64,000 nucleotides of DNA from NCBI RefSeq assembly GCF_001857945.1, contig NZ_CP017770.1:1674001-1738000 (forward strand), read 5' to 3'. How positions within the stretch are numbered: position 1 is the stretch's first letter; each line of letters opens with the position of its first letter. Below the pieces are notes generated by a model. It was not told where the DNA came from. It worked only from the letters and a program-made list of their open reading frames with translations, and did not search any database. Both the position numbers and the translations under genes were made by a program. Below, piece by piece: positions 27,334 to 37,225 of the stretch. This DNA is from Paenibacillus crassostreae. GTDB lineage: Bacteria > Bacillota > Bacilli > Paenibacillales > Paenibacillaceae.

Positions 27334-28302
27334 TTAATCGCGGTCCACAACGGTAAACATAACTTCCATCCGTTCTCCATTTTCTGTTGTAATAATGAAA
27401 GGCCATATCCCTGGAGTCGTGTTGGTTCCAACAAACCATTCCCATTCGAGAAATCCTTCCGCATCCGCTTGGCTCCAACCAAGGTACTTAGCAGTACTTT
27501 CTCCACTCTTATAAAAGACTGATAATTGAACCCTTTCATCGGGGGCAACCTTAACCCTGACCTTCGTCTTCTTTCCGATAATAGCTGGATTAGGTTTCTC
27601 AAGAATCTGTATAGAAGATGTGTCACCTTCTTCACCATCTCCACTTCCTATTCCCTCAAGGGTATCCCCAATCCATAGACGCTCTTGTGCCTTAGCTTGC
27701 AATACAATTTCTTTGTTGATAAAAGGCACCCTCATAGGTAACTCATAACTGACTTCAATTCCGAAATATGGATTTGCCCTAGTCTTCATATCGGGGAGAT
27801 AAATATTAGAGACATGAATCCTTTCATACCTCAAAAAATCACTTTGAATGAATGGCTTAAGTAACGGCTTCACGACAGGATCAAGTACAGCTTCAGCCAT
27901 ATTATTCTTAACCATCTGTAAGGGTTCGTCCCCCCTTGCTGCGGCATCCAACATCCATTGCGCGAACGGATCAGGCAGAGAATTACTATACTGAGATACC
28001 CAATCTGTCACAGAAAGCTTCGGAATAACCCAATTCCCCGTTAATTGTGGGTCTTGGCTTTCTTCTGAAGGGGCTTCCTGATCCACCATTAATCCAATAG
28101 GATACATATGAGAGGATACCATCTTCACCGTATCAGATACGGTGCTATGGAGTGCCGTAGATATCAACGTCATCTGAACAATATAGATTAGAAATACAAT
28201 CAGAAATATAAAAAAGGGAAATACCAATGCCGCTTCAACAACCATGCTACCCTTTTCATTTTTCAACTTTTTAATAGGAATAATCCGCTTTTTTGATAGC
28301 AT
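27334..28302 (-). CDS. TadE-like pseudopilin with extracytoplasmic domain
   Basis: About 322 residues from the ATG at 28302. The N-terminal NEKGSMVVEAALVFPFFIF is a TadE/G motif (Gly-x-hydrophobic with the conserved Glu) preceding a membrane helix. A long outer region follows, and the last about 90 residues have a beta-sandwich look (KKTKVRVKVAPDERVQLSVF). The start overlaps the previous gene by 32 nt; GGAAGGA lies upstream of this ATG. A TTG at 28350 would extend it further into that gene and is less likely. Confidence 0.82.
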   Translation of the reverse strand: MLSKKRIIPIKKLKNEKGSMVVEAALVFPFFIFLIVFLIYIVQMTLISTALHSTVSDTVKMVSSHMYPIGLMVDQEAPSEESQDPQLTGNWVIPKLSVTDWVSQYSNSLPDPFAQWMLDAAARGDEPLQMVKNNMAEAVLDPVVKPLLKPFIQSDFLRYERIHVSNIYLPDMKTRANPYFGIEVSYELPMRVPFINKEIVLQAKAQERLWIGDTLEGIGSGDGEEGDTSSIQILEKPNPAIIGKKTKVRVKVAPDERVQLSVFYKSGESTAKYLGWSQADAEGFLEWEWFVGTNTTPGIWPFIITTENGERMEVMFTVVDRD

Positions 28303-30553
28303 AGTAACGATTTCCTTCCACTTGATCTTCACTATTTGCAGTCGTTCCAAGCATTCTCATCACTCCGGGAAGAAACCATATATTCATACCAATCTTAACT
28401 TCACCAGAAGCATAGGTAGCTCTCTCATTAGGATTGATTCCAGTATTAAATCGAATTAAGGATAACATCCTCGACATTTTCCGTTCATTATTACTATGAA
28501 TAAAAAGAAACATCCTCAAATAATCGCGGTAAGTCATCTCTACTTTCAAATAAGCTGATAGTTCTATCGAACCTTTCTGACACAATTGGATCATGTCCAG
28601 AATAGCCATCTCAATTCCATATAATAGTCCTGTTGCTAGGATCAATAATGGATTTCCTAACTTACTACTCTTAACCAAACCTTCCATTGTCCGTATGGCT
28701 AATCTAACTCCGAATATTTCTGCATAAGCGGCAGATACATTTCCTACTGGATTATGAAATCCATATAAGATATACTCCAGTTCCTGATTATGAACACTTA
28801 ATTGATCAACTAAATCGTCACCAATTGAACCATTCGGGTTGCTAACAAGATCTCCCAACTGAGTGATATCGAAGTGATGGAAATAAAGCGACGCATATTC
28901 ATTTTGATAGAATTCGTTCTGCATTCCAGACAACATGCCACTCATGGAACCATATAAATTATCCACATCATCCATAGCTGATTTACTAGCATCATAAGGA
29001 TTGCTATCCAATTCTGCACCTTTAGTTGAATCGCCTTCTGATTGTTTATTAAATGTGATACTATCACCATAATATTGTTGGATCGTACGATACTCCTCTA
29101 GATAATCTTGTGCTTTTTCATCTAGTCGATTGATGGTTGCTAATATCTTCGTTGCATCCTGCAATTTCGCTTTTGCCTTCTTCTCAGTCTCCTTACGTTG
29201 CTTATCAAAGGATCGCCCCTTCTCTAATTCACTCATCGCCTCATAAAGCACATTCTCTGAACCAGATTCCACATAATTCTTCATATACTTATCTATAACT
29301 TTTCTTGATTGGATGACAGCGGACTTCATTGAACTACTATTAGCTGACTTACCAAAAGCACCATTTAGTACAGATTGCATAGATGATACCTTACTATTTA
29401 TGGTTTCAAATTGCGAAGTTTGGTTTTCTATTGAGGTCTTTAAATCTTGAAATAAATCTTCAGTATGAATTAATTGTTGAGACTCCTCTCGGATCTTTCG
29501 AATGGCTTCCGAGTCATCATTACTAAAATCTGTACTTTCTGAATTACCCTCTTTAGATACATGGTCATAGCTTTCATCTATCACACGACTTTCCGATTCT
29601 GCAATCACTTGTTTCATTTCTTCATTATATTGATACGCTTCTTCCCACAGTTCCAATGCCTTAGGCAACATATTCGTATGTTCTTTTTTAGATGAACTTT
29701 GCTTACTAGAAATATTAGAGAGTAATTCCGAAGCACCCGAATGATAACTATTAATTAAACTCGTTAACATATTTATCTCGGAGTCAATAGCATCATCATC
29801 ATTATCTTTATTATTTTCTCTACTTTGTTTCTCAGCGATTTTCTGTTCTAACTCATTGGCTTTGGCGACATAATCATCATATTGCGCAGCAATGTCAGCT
29901 CCAGAACTGATGCCTCCACCTAATGATTGATTGGATATGTAAGTAGATGATTCGGCCATAATAAGACTAACTAGGGGATTCACACTTTGGGCAGCCTTTC
30001 TTTGATTCTCTATCATTTCATTTAGCGCATCTTCTCTTTTGTCATATAGCTTTTGAAGCTTTCTAAGTACATCCATCGTATTAGAGGCTTCCTTCAGCGA
30101 TTGTGAGAGTGGCTTGAACTTATTCATTATTTCTATTGTGAAATCTATTGGTGCTTTGTATTTCATTTCTTCACTAATCTGACGATCAAAAATTTCATAT
30201 TCACCTAACATCCGGTTCATCTGTAATGTGGATGTATCCAATTCTAGATCCACTAACGAGAACGCATCTCCACGATCTCCATGATCAATATTTCCATTCA
30301 ATACACCTGACATGATCTGATCCCCATCACTCTCACCATAGGCGAACAATCCATACTCCTGCTGTAATTCCGGATCATAGGCAGACATAACAGAGCGAAC
30401 TGCAGAACGCACAAGCCGCTCACTTTGAACTTTCACTGCAGCAATTCGAGCATAATCAATGAATATAGCAACAAAACTAAACATAATCGCCAATATCAAA
30501 ATAAGGAAAATAGTTACTGAGCCCCTCTGATCTGTATACCATTTACCGAACAT
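28271..30553 (-). CDS. DUF5702/TadG-like protein with long coiled coil
   Basis: A 760-residue protein. The N-terminal TDQRGSVTIFLILILAIMFS is a pseudopilin-like motif and membrane helix (about 8-32), followed by a very long, Ser/Glu/Lys/Gln-rich coiled-coil region (about 130-560) and a C-terminal part with hydrophobic segments near 640-670. It matches the DUF5702 proteins of Gram-positive Tad loci. Probably a minor pilin or assembly scaffold outside the membrane. GAAAGGAGG precedes the ATG. Confidence 0.85.
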   Translation of the reverse strand: MFGKWYTDQRGSVTIFLILILAIMFSFVAIFIDYARIAAVKVQSERLVRSAVRSVMSAYDPELQQEYGLFAYGESDGDQIMSGVLNGNIDHGDRGDAFSLVDLELDTSTLQMNRMLGEYEIFDRQISEEMKYKAPIDFTIEIMNKFKPLSQSLKEASNTMDVLRKLQKLYDKREDALNEMIENQRKAAQSVNPLVSLIMAESSTYISNQSLGGGISSGADIAAQYDDYVAKANELEQKIAEKQSRENNKDNDDDAIDSEINMLTSLINSYHSGASELLSNISSKQSSSKKEHTNMLPKALELWEEAYQYNEEMKQVIAESESRVIDESYDHVSKEGNSESTDFSNDDSEAIRKIREESQQLIHTEDLFQDLKTSIENQTSQFETINSKVSSMQSVLNGAFGKSANSSSMKSAVIQSRKVIDKYMKNYVESGSENVLYEAMSELEKGRSFDKQRKETEKKAKAKLQDATKILATINRLDEKAQDYLEEYRTIQQYYGDSITFNKQSEGDSTKGAELDSNPYDASKSAMDDVDNLYGSMSGMLSGMQNEFYQNEYASLYFHHFDITQLGDLVSNPNGSIGDDLVDQLSVHNQELEYILYGFHNPVGNVSAAYAEIFGVRLAIRTMEGLVKSSKLGNPLLILATGLLYGIEMAILDMIQLCQKGSIELSAYLKVEMTYRDYLRMFLFIHSNNERKMSRMLSLIRFNTGINPNERATYASGEVKIGMNIWFLPGVMRMLGTTANSEDQVEGNRYYAIKKADYSY

Positions 30554-30612
30554 GAAATTCCTCCTTTCTTCAATCTAAAGTGAAAACATTCAATAATTTA
30601 TTAACAATTGTT

Positions 30613-31287
30613 CTATTTAGTCTTTGACCCATATTTCTGCAATACCTTGGCTGCATCCCCTTTATTCATCGAACTACTATCACTTGATCCTGATCCTTTG
30701 AATTTCGCACCATAATATCTCATTAAATCGACCGTACGTATAAATTCAACAGGTTCAACAATAAGCGATTGAGCATGTACTTCTATTTCAGATCCACCAG
30801 ATAATATCCGATCTAATAGTGGCAAGTTAATGAGCTGATGCAATTCAGCATTTACCTTTCGAAACAATAACTTATTCTCATAAGTTAGATTCCCCGTCAT
30901 TTCACCTGTTGCTAGTTCACTTACTTTGGTCAGCTTTTCCACTGGAAGTGAACTCGACTCACCACCAACTGGTAAAGAAATAGATTCTTCACTTCCAGCT
31001 CCTGCCCAACCAAATATTGACCCAAGCATGTTATCATCAGATAATCTCCAGTACAGCGAGTCATGTTGCCCCGGTTGAACAGCACCACTAGATGCTTCTT
31101 TATGGCTGTTATCCCAGACATAAGCTGATCTTTCTGTCGCAGCTGATGCAACTTGCTGTAGAAAAGATTGCTGGTAAATATACATACAAAAGAACATGAG
31201 TATAATCGTCACCATCAGTATAATTGGCATAACAAGGGAAGCTTCAATCGTGAAGCTTCCCTCGTTGCCTTTGAATTTACTTCTCAT
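30613..31287 (-). CDS. TadE-family pseudopilin
   Basis: 224 residues from the ATG at 31287. EGSFTIEASLVMPIILMVTI is a textbook TadE signature (Gly, then hydrophobic residues with Glu at +5) beginning a membrane helix. The rest is an exported domain with Ser/Gly-rich stretches. The start lies inside the last codons of the Flp1 gene, so the two are probably translated together. A TTG one codon upstream is possible. Confidence 0.88.
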   Translation of the reverse strand: MRSKFKGNEGSFTIEASLVMPIILMVTIILMFFCMYIYQQSFLQQVASAATERSAYVWDNSHKEASSGAVQPGQHDSLYWRLSDDNMLGSIFGWAGAGSEESISLPVGGESSSLPVEKLTKVSELATGEMTGNLTYENKLLFRKVNAELHQLINLPLLDRILSGGSEIEVHAQSLIVEPVEFIRTVDLMRYYGAKFKGSGSSDSSSMNKGDAAKVLQKYGSKTK

Positions 31288-31471
31288 CAATAAAGGTACT
31301 ACTTTTACTACTAACCTTTTTCAATAGATTATCAACGATTATTTTAAGTTGATCCCTAAAGACCACTGCTATAACTACAAGTGCCGCAATAATCAAGATC
31401 ATTTCCAGCATGCCAAGACCATCTTCCTCTTGCCAAAGTCCCTTTACTTTACCCCATATATTCGTTAACAT
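31277..31471 (-). CDS. Flp1-like type IVb pilin
   Basis: A 64-residue prepilin. A short basic/acidic leader (LWQEEDGLG) is followed by the cleavage site G|MLEM and the helix ILIIAALVVIAVVF. The conserved Glu at +4 of the mature protein and the tiny size are those of Flp pilins, the main subunit of Tad pili. AGGAGG precedes the ATG. Confidence 0.93.
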   Translation of the reverse strand: MLTNIWGKVKGLWQEEDGLGMLEMILIIAALVVIAVVFRDQLKIIVDNLLKKVSSKSSTFIDEK

Positions 31472-31484
31472 ATCATCATTCCTC

Positions 31485-32357
31485 CTACATATTCATCATC
31501 ATCATTGCCGGTGCACCGACTAGCACAACTACCACCATAAATATTACAACCATCGGGAATACCAGTTTAGAAGAGGCTTGTTCCCCACGTGTACGCGTAA
31601 TTACTTTGCGACTCTCCCATAGTGTTCGAGATAATTCACGTAATGCCAATACAAAGTCATTGCCTCCACGTCTGAAATTCAGCAATACAGTCGTAGTAAA
31701 GATCGATACTTCTTGGATTGCACATCGTTTACTGAAACTTTCGAATGACTGTTGAAAGGAATAACCACTATCCCAATCCCCAACCATACGAATCAATTCT
31801 TTATACAAAGGATGATCCTGTTGATCCTTCTTTCGTTCAACACAATGAGCAATCGCCTTTTGTACCGTTTCACCTGCTCCCACAAGCAATACAACCTTAT
31901 TTAATAGTTCAGGGAGTTCCATAAGAATGTCTTGGTCGCGAACCTGAACCTTTTTGTGAAGATCCTTTACCATAGCTACCGGTAAGAGGATCCCTAGAAC
32001 CCCACCAAGAATTAGCCCCGTCTCTTCTCCCATACCTATGGAAAGAACACATCCAAAGCTAAACAGTAACCAGCTGTAACACATCATTTCCCCAAGATAG
32101 AGCAAAGTCATTTCCCCACTATATCTCGTTCCATAAACTTTCTGTATCGACCGTTGTACTTTAAAAAAGAAAAATGGAAATCTTGTTGTTATCTTTGATT
32201 TATCCAAGATATACAACGTCGGTACAACCATTTTACTAAGTCGTAACCCTTCCATAGGCAGCTTGCTAAGTGTTCGATATTTCTCGTCGCTGAGCCAGTT
32301 CAGCACCACCCAACCGCCCACTAGCAGAACCAGCATCACGACGTAGATTACAATCAT
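31485..32357 (-). CDS. TadC-type secretion F-domain platform protein
   Basis: 290 residues, with membrane helices near 2-20, 95-115, 120-140 and at the C-terminus, and a cytoplasmic T2SF domain containing LMELPELLNKVVLLVGAGET and FRRGGNDFVLALRELSRTLW. It is the second inner-membrane platform protein of the Tad machine. AGGAGG stands 8 nt before the ATG. Confidence 0.92.
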   Translation of the reverse strand: MIVIYVVMLVLLVGGWVVLNWLSDEKYRTLSKLPMEGLRLSKMVVPTLYILDKSKITTRFPFFFFKVQRSIQKVYGTRYSGEMTLLYLGEMMCYSWLLFSFGCVLSIGMGEETGLILGGVLGILLPVAMVKDLHKKVQVRDQDILMELPELLNKVVLLVGAGETVQKAIAHCVERKKDQQDHPLYKELIRMVGDWDSGYSFQQSFESFSKRCAIQEVSIFTTTVLLNFRRGGNDFVLALRELSRTLWESRKVITRTRGEQASSKLVFPMVVIFMVVVVLVGAPAMMMMNM

Positions 32358-32370
32358 TGCATCACCTCCT

Positions 32371-33192
32371 CTACAATTTTATGTTCATAATCTTAGTAAT
32401 CCAGATCGAACATACACCCAATACTGCCAATGAAATTGTTGTAATAAAAAATCCTATTCCGCTATACATCGGTAACATATAATCTGGCGAAGATAAATTC
32501 ATGAAAGCGATCAATAAAATGGGCGCCACCAGGATCGTTGTAGATTCGAATTTCTTCTGAGCGATCATCACAGAGATTTCCTGTTGAACATCTAACTTCT
32601 CACCAATAATGTTGGATGTTCGGCGTACGACTTCTACTAAGTCACCACCTGTTCTTTTACAGGTCGTGAATACATCAGCAAAATTTGTGATATCCTCCAT
32701 CGCCGCACGTCGACTGAAATCTTGTAATGCATCTTCAATCGGCTCTCCATACTCCAATCTAGCGCAAATAATATTCAATTCCATTATGAGATCATTCTCT
32801 GCTCCAGGATCCAGCATTCGTAGATCCGAAACAGCTTCTCTGAATCCATTCTCTACAGAACGACCTGCCGAAAGTGAAGAAGACAGGGAGAACAACGCTT
32901 GCTTGAAGTGTAAATTCATCGCGGCCCGTCGACGGTTCAGCATATTCCTCCTCCAGAATCCTGGAATAAATCCTCCACAACATGCAATCAATATTGAAAC
33001 AAACCAATTATGATAGAATAAATATCCTATGCTATAAAATATAACGCCACCGATAACCATACAAAGGATTCTTTCCAACATACTCAACTCATAAATACTG
33101 TAATCAGGGAGAGTTTGCCGTTGCTTTCTTTCGTTCTGATGAATCGAGCTCACATGACTTTTGACTCTATTCTTAGCCGTCGATGATCTCAT
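32371..33192 (-). CDS. TadB-type secretion F-domain platform protein
   Basis: A 273-residue T2SF protein with two N-terminal helices (about 43-80), a cytoplasmic domain with FKQALFSLSSSLSAGRSVE and CKRTGGDLVEVVRRTSNIIG, and two C-terminal helices. Its ATG overlaps the tadA stop by 4 nt. It partners with TadC to couple the ATPase to pilin polymerisation. Confidence 0.93.
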   Translation of the reverse strand: MRSSTAKNRVKSHVSSIHQNERKQRQTLPDYSIYELSMLERILCMVIGGVIFYSIGYLFYHNWFVSILIACCGGFIPGFWRRNMLNRRRAAMNLHFKQALFSLSSSLSAGRSVENGFREAVSDLRMLDPGAENDLIMELNIICARLEYGEPIEDALQDFSRRAAMEDITNFADVFTTCKRTGGDLVEVVRRTSNIIGEKLDVQQEISVMIAQKKFESTTILVAPILLIAFMNLSSPDYMLPMYSGIGFFITTISLAVLGVCSIWITKIMNIKL

Positions 33193-34439
33193 AAGTTCAC
33201 CTCCACACCTTCTTTCCTTAGTGCAACTTCAAGCCCAGCCATCTGTAGCTTATCAACATGCTGCATAATGGTACCGCAAGATTCTAATTGACCTATAACT
33301 TTTCCGTCCCGCTCCTCTTTCTCCTTGAACCGAAAGAGTGGATTCAGTTGCACCTCACCATTCTCCATACCTAGCACCTCGCTAATTTCAGTTACGCGTC
33401 TTGAGCGATCCCGTAATCTTGATAGATGAACTAGAATATCAATCGCTGAACTTATCTGTTGACGTACAACTAGGATCGGAAGGTTAGCTCCACTTAGTAC
33501 CATCGTTTCTAAGCGACTAATCATATCCCTCGTACTATTCGCATGCCCAGTTGAGAGACTTCCATCATGCCCAGTATTCATTGCCTGTAACATGTCTAAG
33601 GCCTCACTCCCCCGAACTTCACCTACTACAATTCGATTCGGACGCATCCGTAACGAGGATCGGATCAATTCACGAATAGAGATTTCTCCTCTCCCCTCCG
33701 TATTGGCATTTCGTGTCTCAAGCGACACTAGATTAGGAACCGTTACAATCTGCAACTCTGCTGAATCTTCAATTGTAATCACACGCTCATCAATCGGAAT
33801 GAACTGAGATAGGGCGTTAAGAAAAGTTGTTTTCCCTGATCCAGTACCTCCACTTATGAAAATGTTATATTTACCAACTACTAATCTTTGTAGAAATAAT
33901 GCCGTTTCCTCACTCAATGCATCTCGGCTGACTAGATCATCCATCGTCATCGGTTTCTCGGGGAATTTCCGTATGGTCATGGTTGGCCCCTTCAATGCAA
34001 TTGGGGGAAGAACAATATTGACACGTGATCCATCTTTCAGTCTCGCATCTACAATCGGCGATGATTCATTCACTACGCGATTCACTCCAGCTACGATGGT
34101 CTGAATAATATCCTCCAAGCGGTTCTGTGATTCAAATTTCTGAGATATTCGTTTCACATCACCATTTTGTTCAATAAAAATATCCTGATGGCTATTGATC
34201 ATGATCTCCGTAATCGACGGATTGTCCACTAAGGGTTGCAATACATCTAATCCACGAAAGGAATCATATATTCGACGAACCAATGTCCGTTTCTCCATAG
34301 CCGTCAGTTCCTGCAATTCCACTTGAGCAAACACGGTCCGTTCGATATAATCCATCAATTCGGAGTCATCCACCGCTGATGTCACATCTAATCCAGAACG
34401 AATAACACTTCGGATAATTCTGAACATCTCCTCATCCAC
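33189..34439 (-). CDS. TadA/CpaF-family secretion ATPase
   Basis: About 416 residues from a GTG at 34439, which overlaps the tadZ stop (CGTGGATGA) and has GGGGGG 7 nt upstream; an ATG at 34460 is the alternative. It has an N-terminal domain, then Walker A GGTGSGKT, an Asp box ([12 protein letters not shown]), Walker [10 protein letters not shown] and a His box ([13 protein letters not shown]), all expected of a hexameric type II/IV secretion ATPase. It powers assembly of the Flp pilus. Confidence 0.95.
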   Translation of the reverse strand: MDEEMFRIIRSVIRSGLDVTSAVDDSELMDYIERTVFAQVELQELTAMEKRTLVRRIYDSFRGLDVLQPLVDNPSITEIMINSHQDIFIEQNGDVKRISQKFESQNRLEDIIQTIVAGVNRVVNESSPIVDARLKDGSRVNIVLPPIALKGPTMTIRKFPEKPMTMDDLVSRDALSEETALFLQRLVVGKYNIFISGGTGSGKTTFLNALSQFIPIDERVITIEDSAELQIVTVPNLVSLETRNANTEGRGEISIRELIRSSLRMRPNRIVVGEVRGSEALDMLQAMNTGHDGSLSTGHANSTRDMISRLETMVLSGANLPILVVRQQISSAIDILVHLSRLRDRSRRVTEISEVLGMENGEVQLNPLFRFKEKEERDGKVIGQLESCGTIMQHVDKLQMAGLEVALRKEGVEVNL

Positions 34440-35586
34440 GAGATTGCCCCCCATCCACATTAGGTAATAAATCCCCGACCAAATCTCTACATAGATGAAG
34501 AATATCTCTTTGGAATATAGGTGAACTCAATATAATCTCCTCATGACAGACTTGCTTCCAAGAGGGAATATACGGAAGAACGCCATCTATTTGTTCTAAA
34601 TAGGTGGGAAGAGTATTTGTAAGAGTTCCAACATAACGGTTCATAATAAACTTGCTTCGCGACATCATATCCATGAATAAAGGCGGGTTGTTCCTTTCTA
34701 GATAAGAAAGCCACTTTTCACTCTTATACATACTGATTACGTCATCAAGTAGAAGCCAAACTAGACTTCCACAGCATTCCATGACAGCCTCACATCGTTC
34801 ATCGGCACTCGTATCTGTATCTGCGATAATGACATCATATCGACCACTATTTGCAATCAACTTCATAAGTTGACTTGCATTGTTCTTACTCATTTGAATC
34901 CATTCCTTGATATTGGTTAATGGTTCAAAAATATCAGCCTTTATCCCCTCATGATGAACAATATAAGATGCCACTGAAATCGATGAATAATCTTTGGATT
35001 CCTGTGCTGCTTGAAGATCATAGAGCAGACGAGATAGACCTTGACCACTCTCCCTACTCCTAATCTGTCTTGGGAATACTGCAGTACTATTCACGGTTTC
35101 TAAATTAAGATAGAATACGGATAGTCCTTTACTATTTAACTGCTTAGCCATATTAAGAGCAGTCGTAGTCTTGCCACTACCTCCAACAGCAGAGAGGATA
35201 CCAATCATAGCTGTCTCACCCATAGCTCGTGATCTTGGCGAACTTTGACTTCGAGATAAATCTAAGATTGACTCTAAAAGTTGTGGTAAAGGTTGATATT
35301 TGCTAAGAACAGGTCCTTGCAATGAACTCTGCCCCATCTCATTCAGGACGATCCACGTCACAGTCTGCTCACTCTGCTTCAACCAAGGCTCTATGAAAGA
35401 CAGCTCTCCAACGATTAATTCCGGACGCTCTTTCTCGTTCCCATTCATATACTGAAGAAATTTATCCACTTCAGTAAAAGCAGAAATACACATTTTATCC
35501 CTATATTCACTATTGTGAACGTAACTAACTAAAGGATCTATGTACTCTTTCTCCGCTACAGCCAAAACTATTCTGGTCGGAATCAT
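34432..35586 (-). CDS. TadZ/CpaE-like MinD-family ATPase
   Basis: 384 residues from the ATG at 35586, preceded by AAGGGGG at 7 nt. An N-terminal receiver-like domain (about 1-115) precedes a ParA/MinD fold with the P-loop SAVGGSGKTT (132-141). The deviant Walker A lysine of MinD proteins (KGG) is replaced here (VGG), as in some TadZ proteins. TadZ places the pilus machine at a cell site. An ATG at 35631 would overlap the leader hairpin and is rejected. Confidence 0.9.
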   Translation of the reverse strand: MIPTRIVLAVAEKEYIDPLVSYVHNSEYRDKMCISAFTEVDKFLQYMNGNEKERPELIVGELSFIEPWLKQSEQTVTWIVLNEMGQSSLQGPVLSKYQPLPQLLESILDLSRSQSSPRSRAMGETAMIGILSAVGGSGKTTTALNMAKQLNSKGLSVFYLNLETVNSTAVFPRQIRSRESGQGLSRLLYDLQAAQESKDYSSISVASYIVHHEGIKADIFEPLTNIKEWIQMSKNNASQLMKLIANSGRYDVIIADTDTSADERCEAVMECCGSLVWLLLDDVISMYKSEKWLSYLERNNPPLFMDMMSRSKFIMNRYVGTLTNTLPTYLEQIDGVLPYIPSWKQVCHEEIILSSPIFQRDILHLCRDLVGDLLPNVDGGQSRG

Positions 35587-35610
35587 AAACAAACCCCCTT
35601 CAGATGAAAC

Positions 35611-35661
35611 AAAAAAAGCACCGTTCAACAACCGCAGTTACGCGGTTATTAAACGGTGCTT
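35611..35661 (-). terminator. Attenuator-like terminator in the tad operon leader
   Basis: On the minus strand AAGCACCGTTTAATAACCGC pairs with GCGGTTGTTGAACGGTGCTT, followed by TTTTTTT, ending only 10 nt before the tadZ Shine-Dalgarno. No minus-strand gene lies upstream for it to terminate. A competing stem AAACGG (35667-35662) / CCGTTT (35656-35651) would take up part of its 5' arm. Confidence 0.75.
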
Positions 35662-35688
35662 CCGTTTACGAGCCATTAATTTATTGAT

Positions 35689-35718
35689 AGAATATCACAG
35701 TTACTTCCAATTAGGCAA
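35689..35718 (-). promoter_or_regulatory. Candidate promoter of the tad operon
   Basis: On the minus strand TTGCCT (35718-35713), an 18-nt spacer and TATTCT (35694-35689) point at tadZ. The predicted transcript would run straight into the leader hairpin at 35611-35661. Confidence 0.45.
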
Positions 35719-35856
35719 GTATAGAATTGATAAAGTACACTATTTAACATCATTCGTACAATCATGGTTACTCTTATCGATTAGTGGAAATAATACTTTT
35801 GGCTTCCCATTCTTAGACTGACTTTACTTCAATTCAAAATCGAGGAGAAGATGTAT

Positions 35857-36084
35857 ATGAAGAACCTATTGATTTATCTGTTGCTCTGCATTTTGGCCAT
35901 AATTATTGTTGTTATTATGGATCTGCTGACAGGAATGAGTCTTTCATTGTCGTTCCAGTCTATTTCTGCCGTCTTTTCCGTTACAAATATACCGCTGCTT
36001 ATATTCATGATCTCCATCCTTATTCTTCCCTTTATTATCGTGATTACTACATCCTTAAAGAAACGAATCCATCAGCATAAATAA
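35857..36084 (+). CDS. Small two-helix membrane protein
   Basis: 75 residues from the ATG at 35857 (MKNLLIYLLLCILAII); GAGGAG lies 9 nt upstream, whereas an ATG at 35851 leaves only 3 nt. Two hydrophobic helices (about 3-24 and 43-66) and a basic tail (KKRIHQHK) are all that can be seen. I do not recognise the family. It stands alone between the divergent tad operon and the convergent gerAB gene. Confidence 0.7.
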   Translation: MKNLLIYLLLCILAIIIVVIMDLLTGMSLSLSFQSISAVFSVTNIPLLIFMISILILPFIIVITTSLKKRIHQHK

Positions 36085-36091
36085 AGAAATC

Positions 36092-37189
36092 TTATCGATA
36101 TAGACCGAATCTTCTGCGTATACGATGAACAATGTAGAGCAATATAGGGATATAGGCACATATAACAATCAGAATATATTTCATAAATACCATTCCTTCT
36201 TCTATATGCTCAGGATAATTCCCTGTACTGATCATTGAAGTGAATAGAACTACAACTCCAATAGGCACAGCTAGCTTTCGTGGATTCTTCACCTTAAATA
36301 AATCTGCTGTTATTACCATGGCTGCATAACAGTAAATCGTCAATTTGAAAAAAACACCAATGATTAAAGTTAGTATAACAAGCGCATCTAAGCGCTGTAT
36401 GAAGTTTGCTAAGTTAACTAGCGTTATTGTGTTGTATATTGGAAAGGTACTCCTAGCGTATAAATCCTCCCCCAGTACCGACAACTCAATCGCATGTGTG
36501 AAGGTTAATAAGAACCCACTTAGCAAGACCGCAACCATCCCTGTGCGCTTACTTGAGTGAGCTTTATTGAAATGAGGTAATATTGTTGTGAAGCATACCA
36601 GTTCTCCGAATGGAAAAATCCAAATGCTAGGATAAGCTGATTTCAGTGCATCCTTCCAGTCTTTCGCATGGATTGGAAATATATTCCTGAAGTCAACTAG
36701 GCCGGCAAGTATAACAACAGAACAACATATTATCCCCATAAAAAGAATCACAGTAAAATAGATTTCTGCTGTCCTAGCGAAAACTTCTATCCCTTTGTTC
36801 AAGATATATATAACCGCAATAACCATCATTGCATCCATGATATAAATGGGAGTTATATCATATGAAGACGATAACAATAAAACACTCCCTTCACGCAAGT
36901 TCCTAGAACCGTTAAACATAAGGACTGGTATATACAATAAACTCAATGGCCAACCAATAAATTTTCCGAGAATTTTCTGGGTATATCCACTGATGATCAT
37001 ATTAGGATATTGTTGATATAAATCTTCATAAATAAGGTATAACAGCAATCCGCCAGGCAGGGCCATAAGAATGGATATCCATACAGCATGTCCACTTTCA
37101 AGACCAATCGGAACAATGATTGCTGTTCCCAATTCAAATAAGACAATCATGGCAAATAGTTGATTTGAACTAATGACTTCTTTTCTCAT
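36092..37189 (-). CDS. GerAB-type germinant receptor permease subunit
   Basis: A 365-residue protein with about ten membrane helices, of the APC-superfamily GerAB/GRKB family. The N-terminus (SNQLFAMIVLFELGTAIIVP) and the FPFGELVCFTTILP segment are typical. It sits in the spore inner membrane and helps sense germinants. It is the last gene of the gerA operon, after gerAC; its 3' end converges on the small membrane-protein gene. Confidence 0.93.
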   Translation of the reverse strand: MRKEVISSNQLFAMIVLFELGTAIIVPIGLESGHAVWISILMALPGGLLLYLIYEDLYQQYPNMIISGYTQKILGKFIGWPLSLLYIPVLMFNGSRNLREGSVLLLSSSYDITPIYIMDAMMVIAVIYILNKGIEVFARTAEIYFTVILFMGIICCSVVILAGLVDFRNIFPIHAKDWKDALKSAYPSIWIFPFGELVCFTTILPHFNKAHSSKRTGMVAVLLSGFLLTFTHAIELSVLGEDLYARSTFPIYNTITLVNLANFIQRLDALVILTLIIGVFFKLTIYCYAAMVITADLFKVKNPRKLAVPIGVVVLFTSMISTGNYPEHIEEGMVFMKYILIVICAYIPILLYIVHRIRRRFGLYR

Positions 37190-37225
37190 AAGACAACTTC
37201 ACGCTACCTTTCCGCCAGACCCCAG

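Noticed and set aside
27318..27644. A 108-codon frame overlapping the TadE-like gene
   Set aside because: Shadow of the real frame, no ribosome binding site or family resemblance.
35611..35850. Cyclic di-GMP riboswitch upstream of the tad operon
   Set aside because: I looked for the class I core (GGT..CGCAAAGC..GCCG pattern) and did not find it; only a plain hairpin leader is present.
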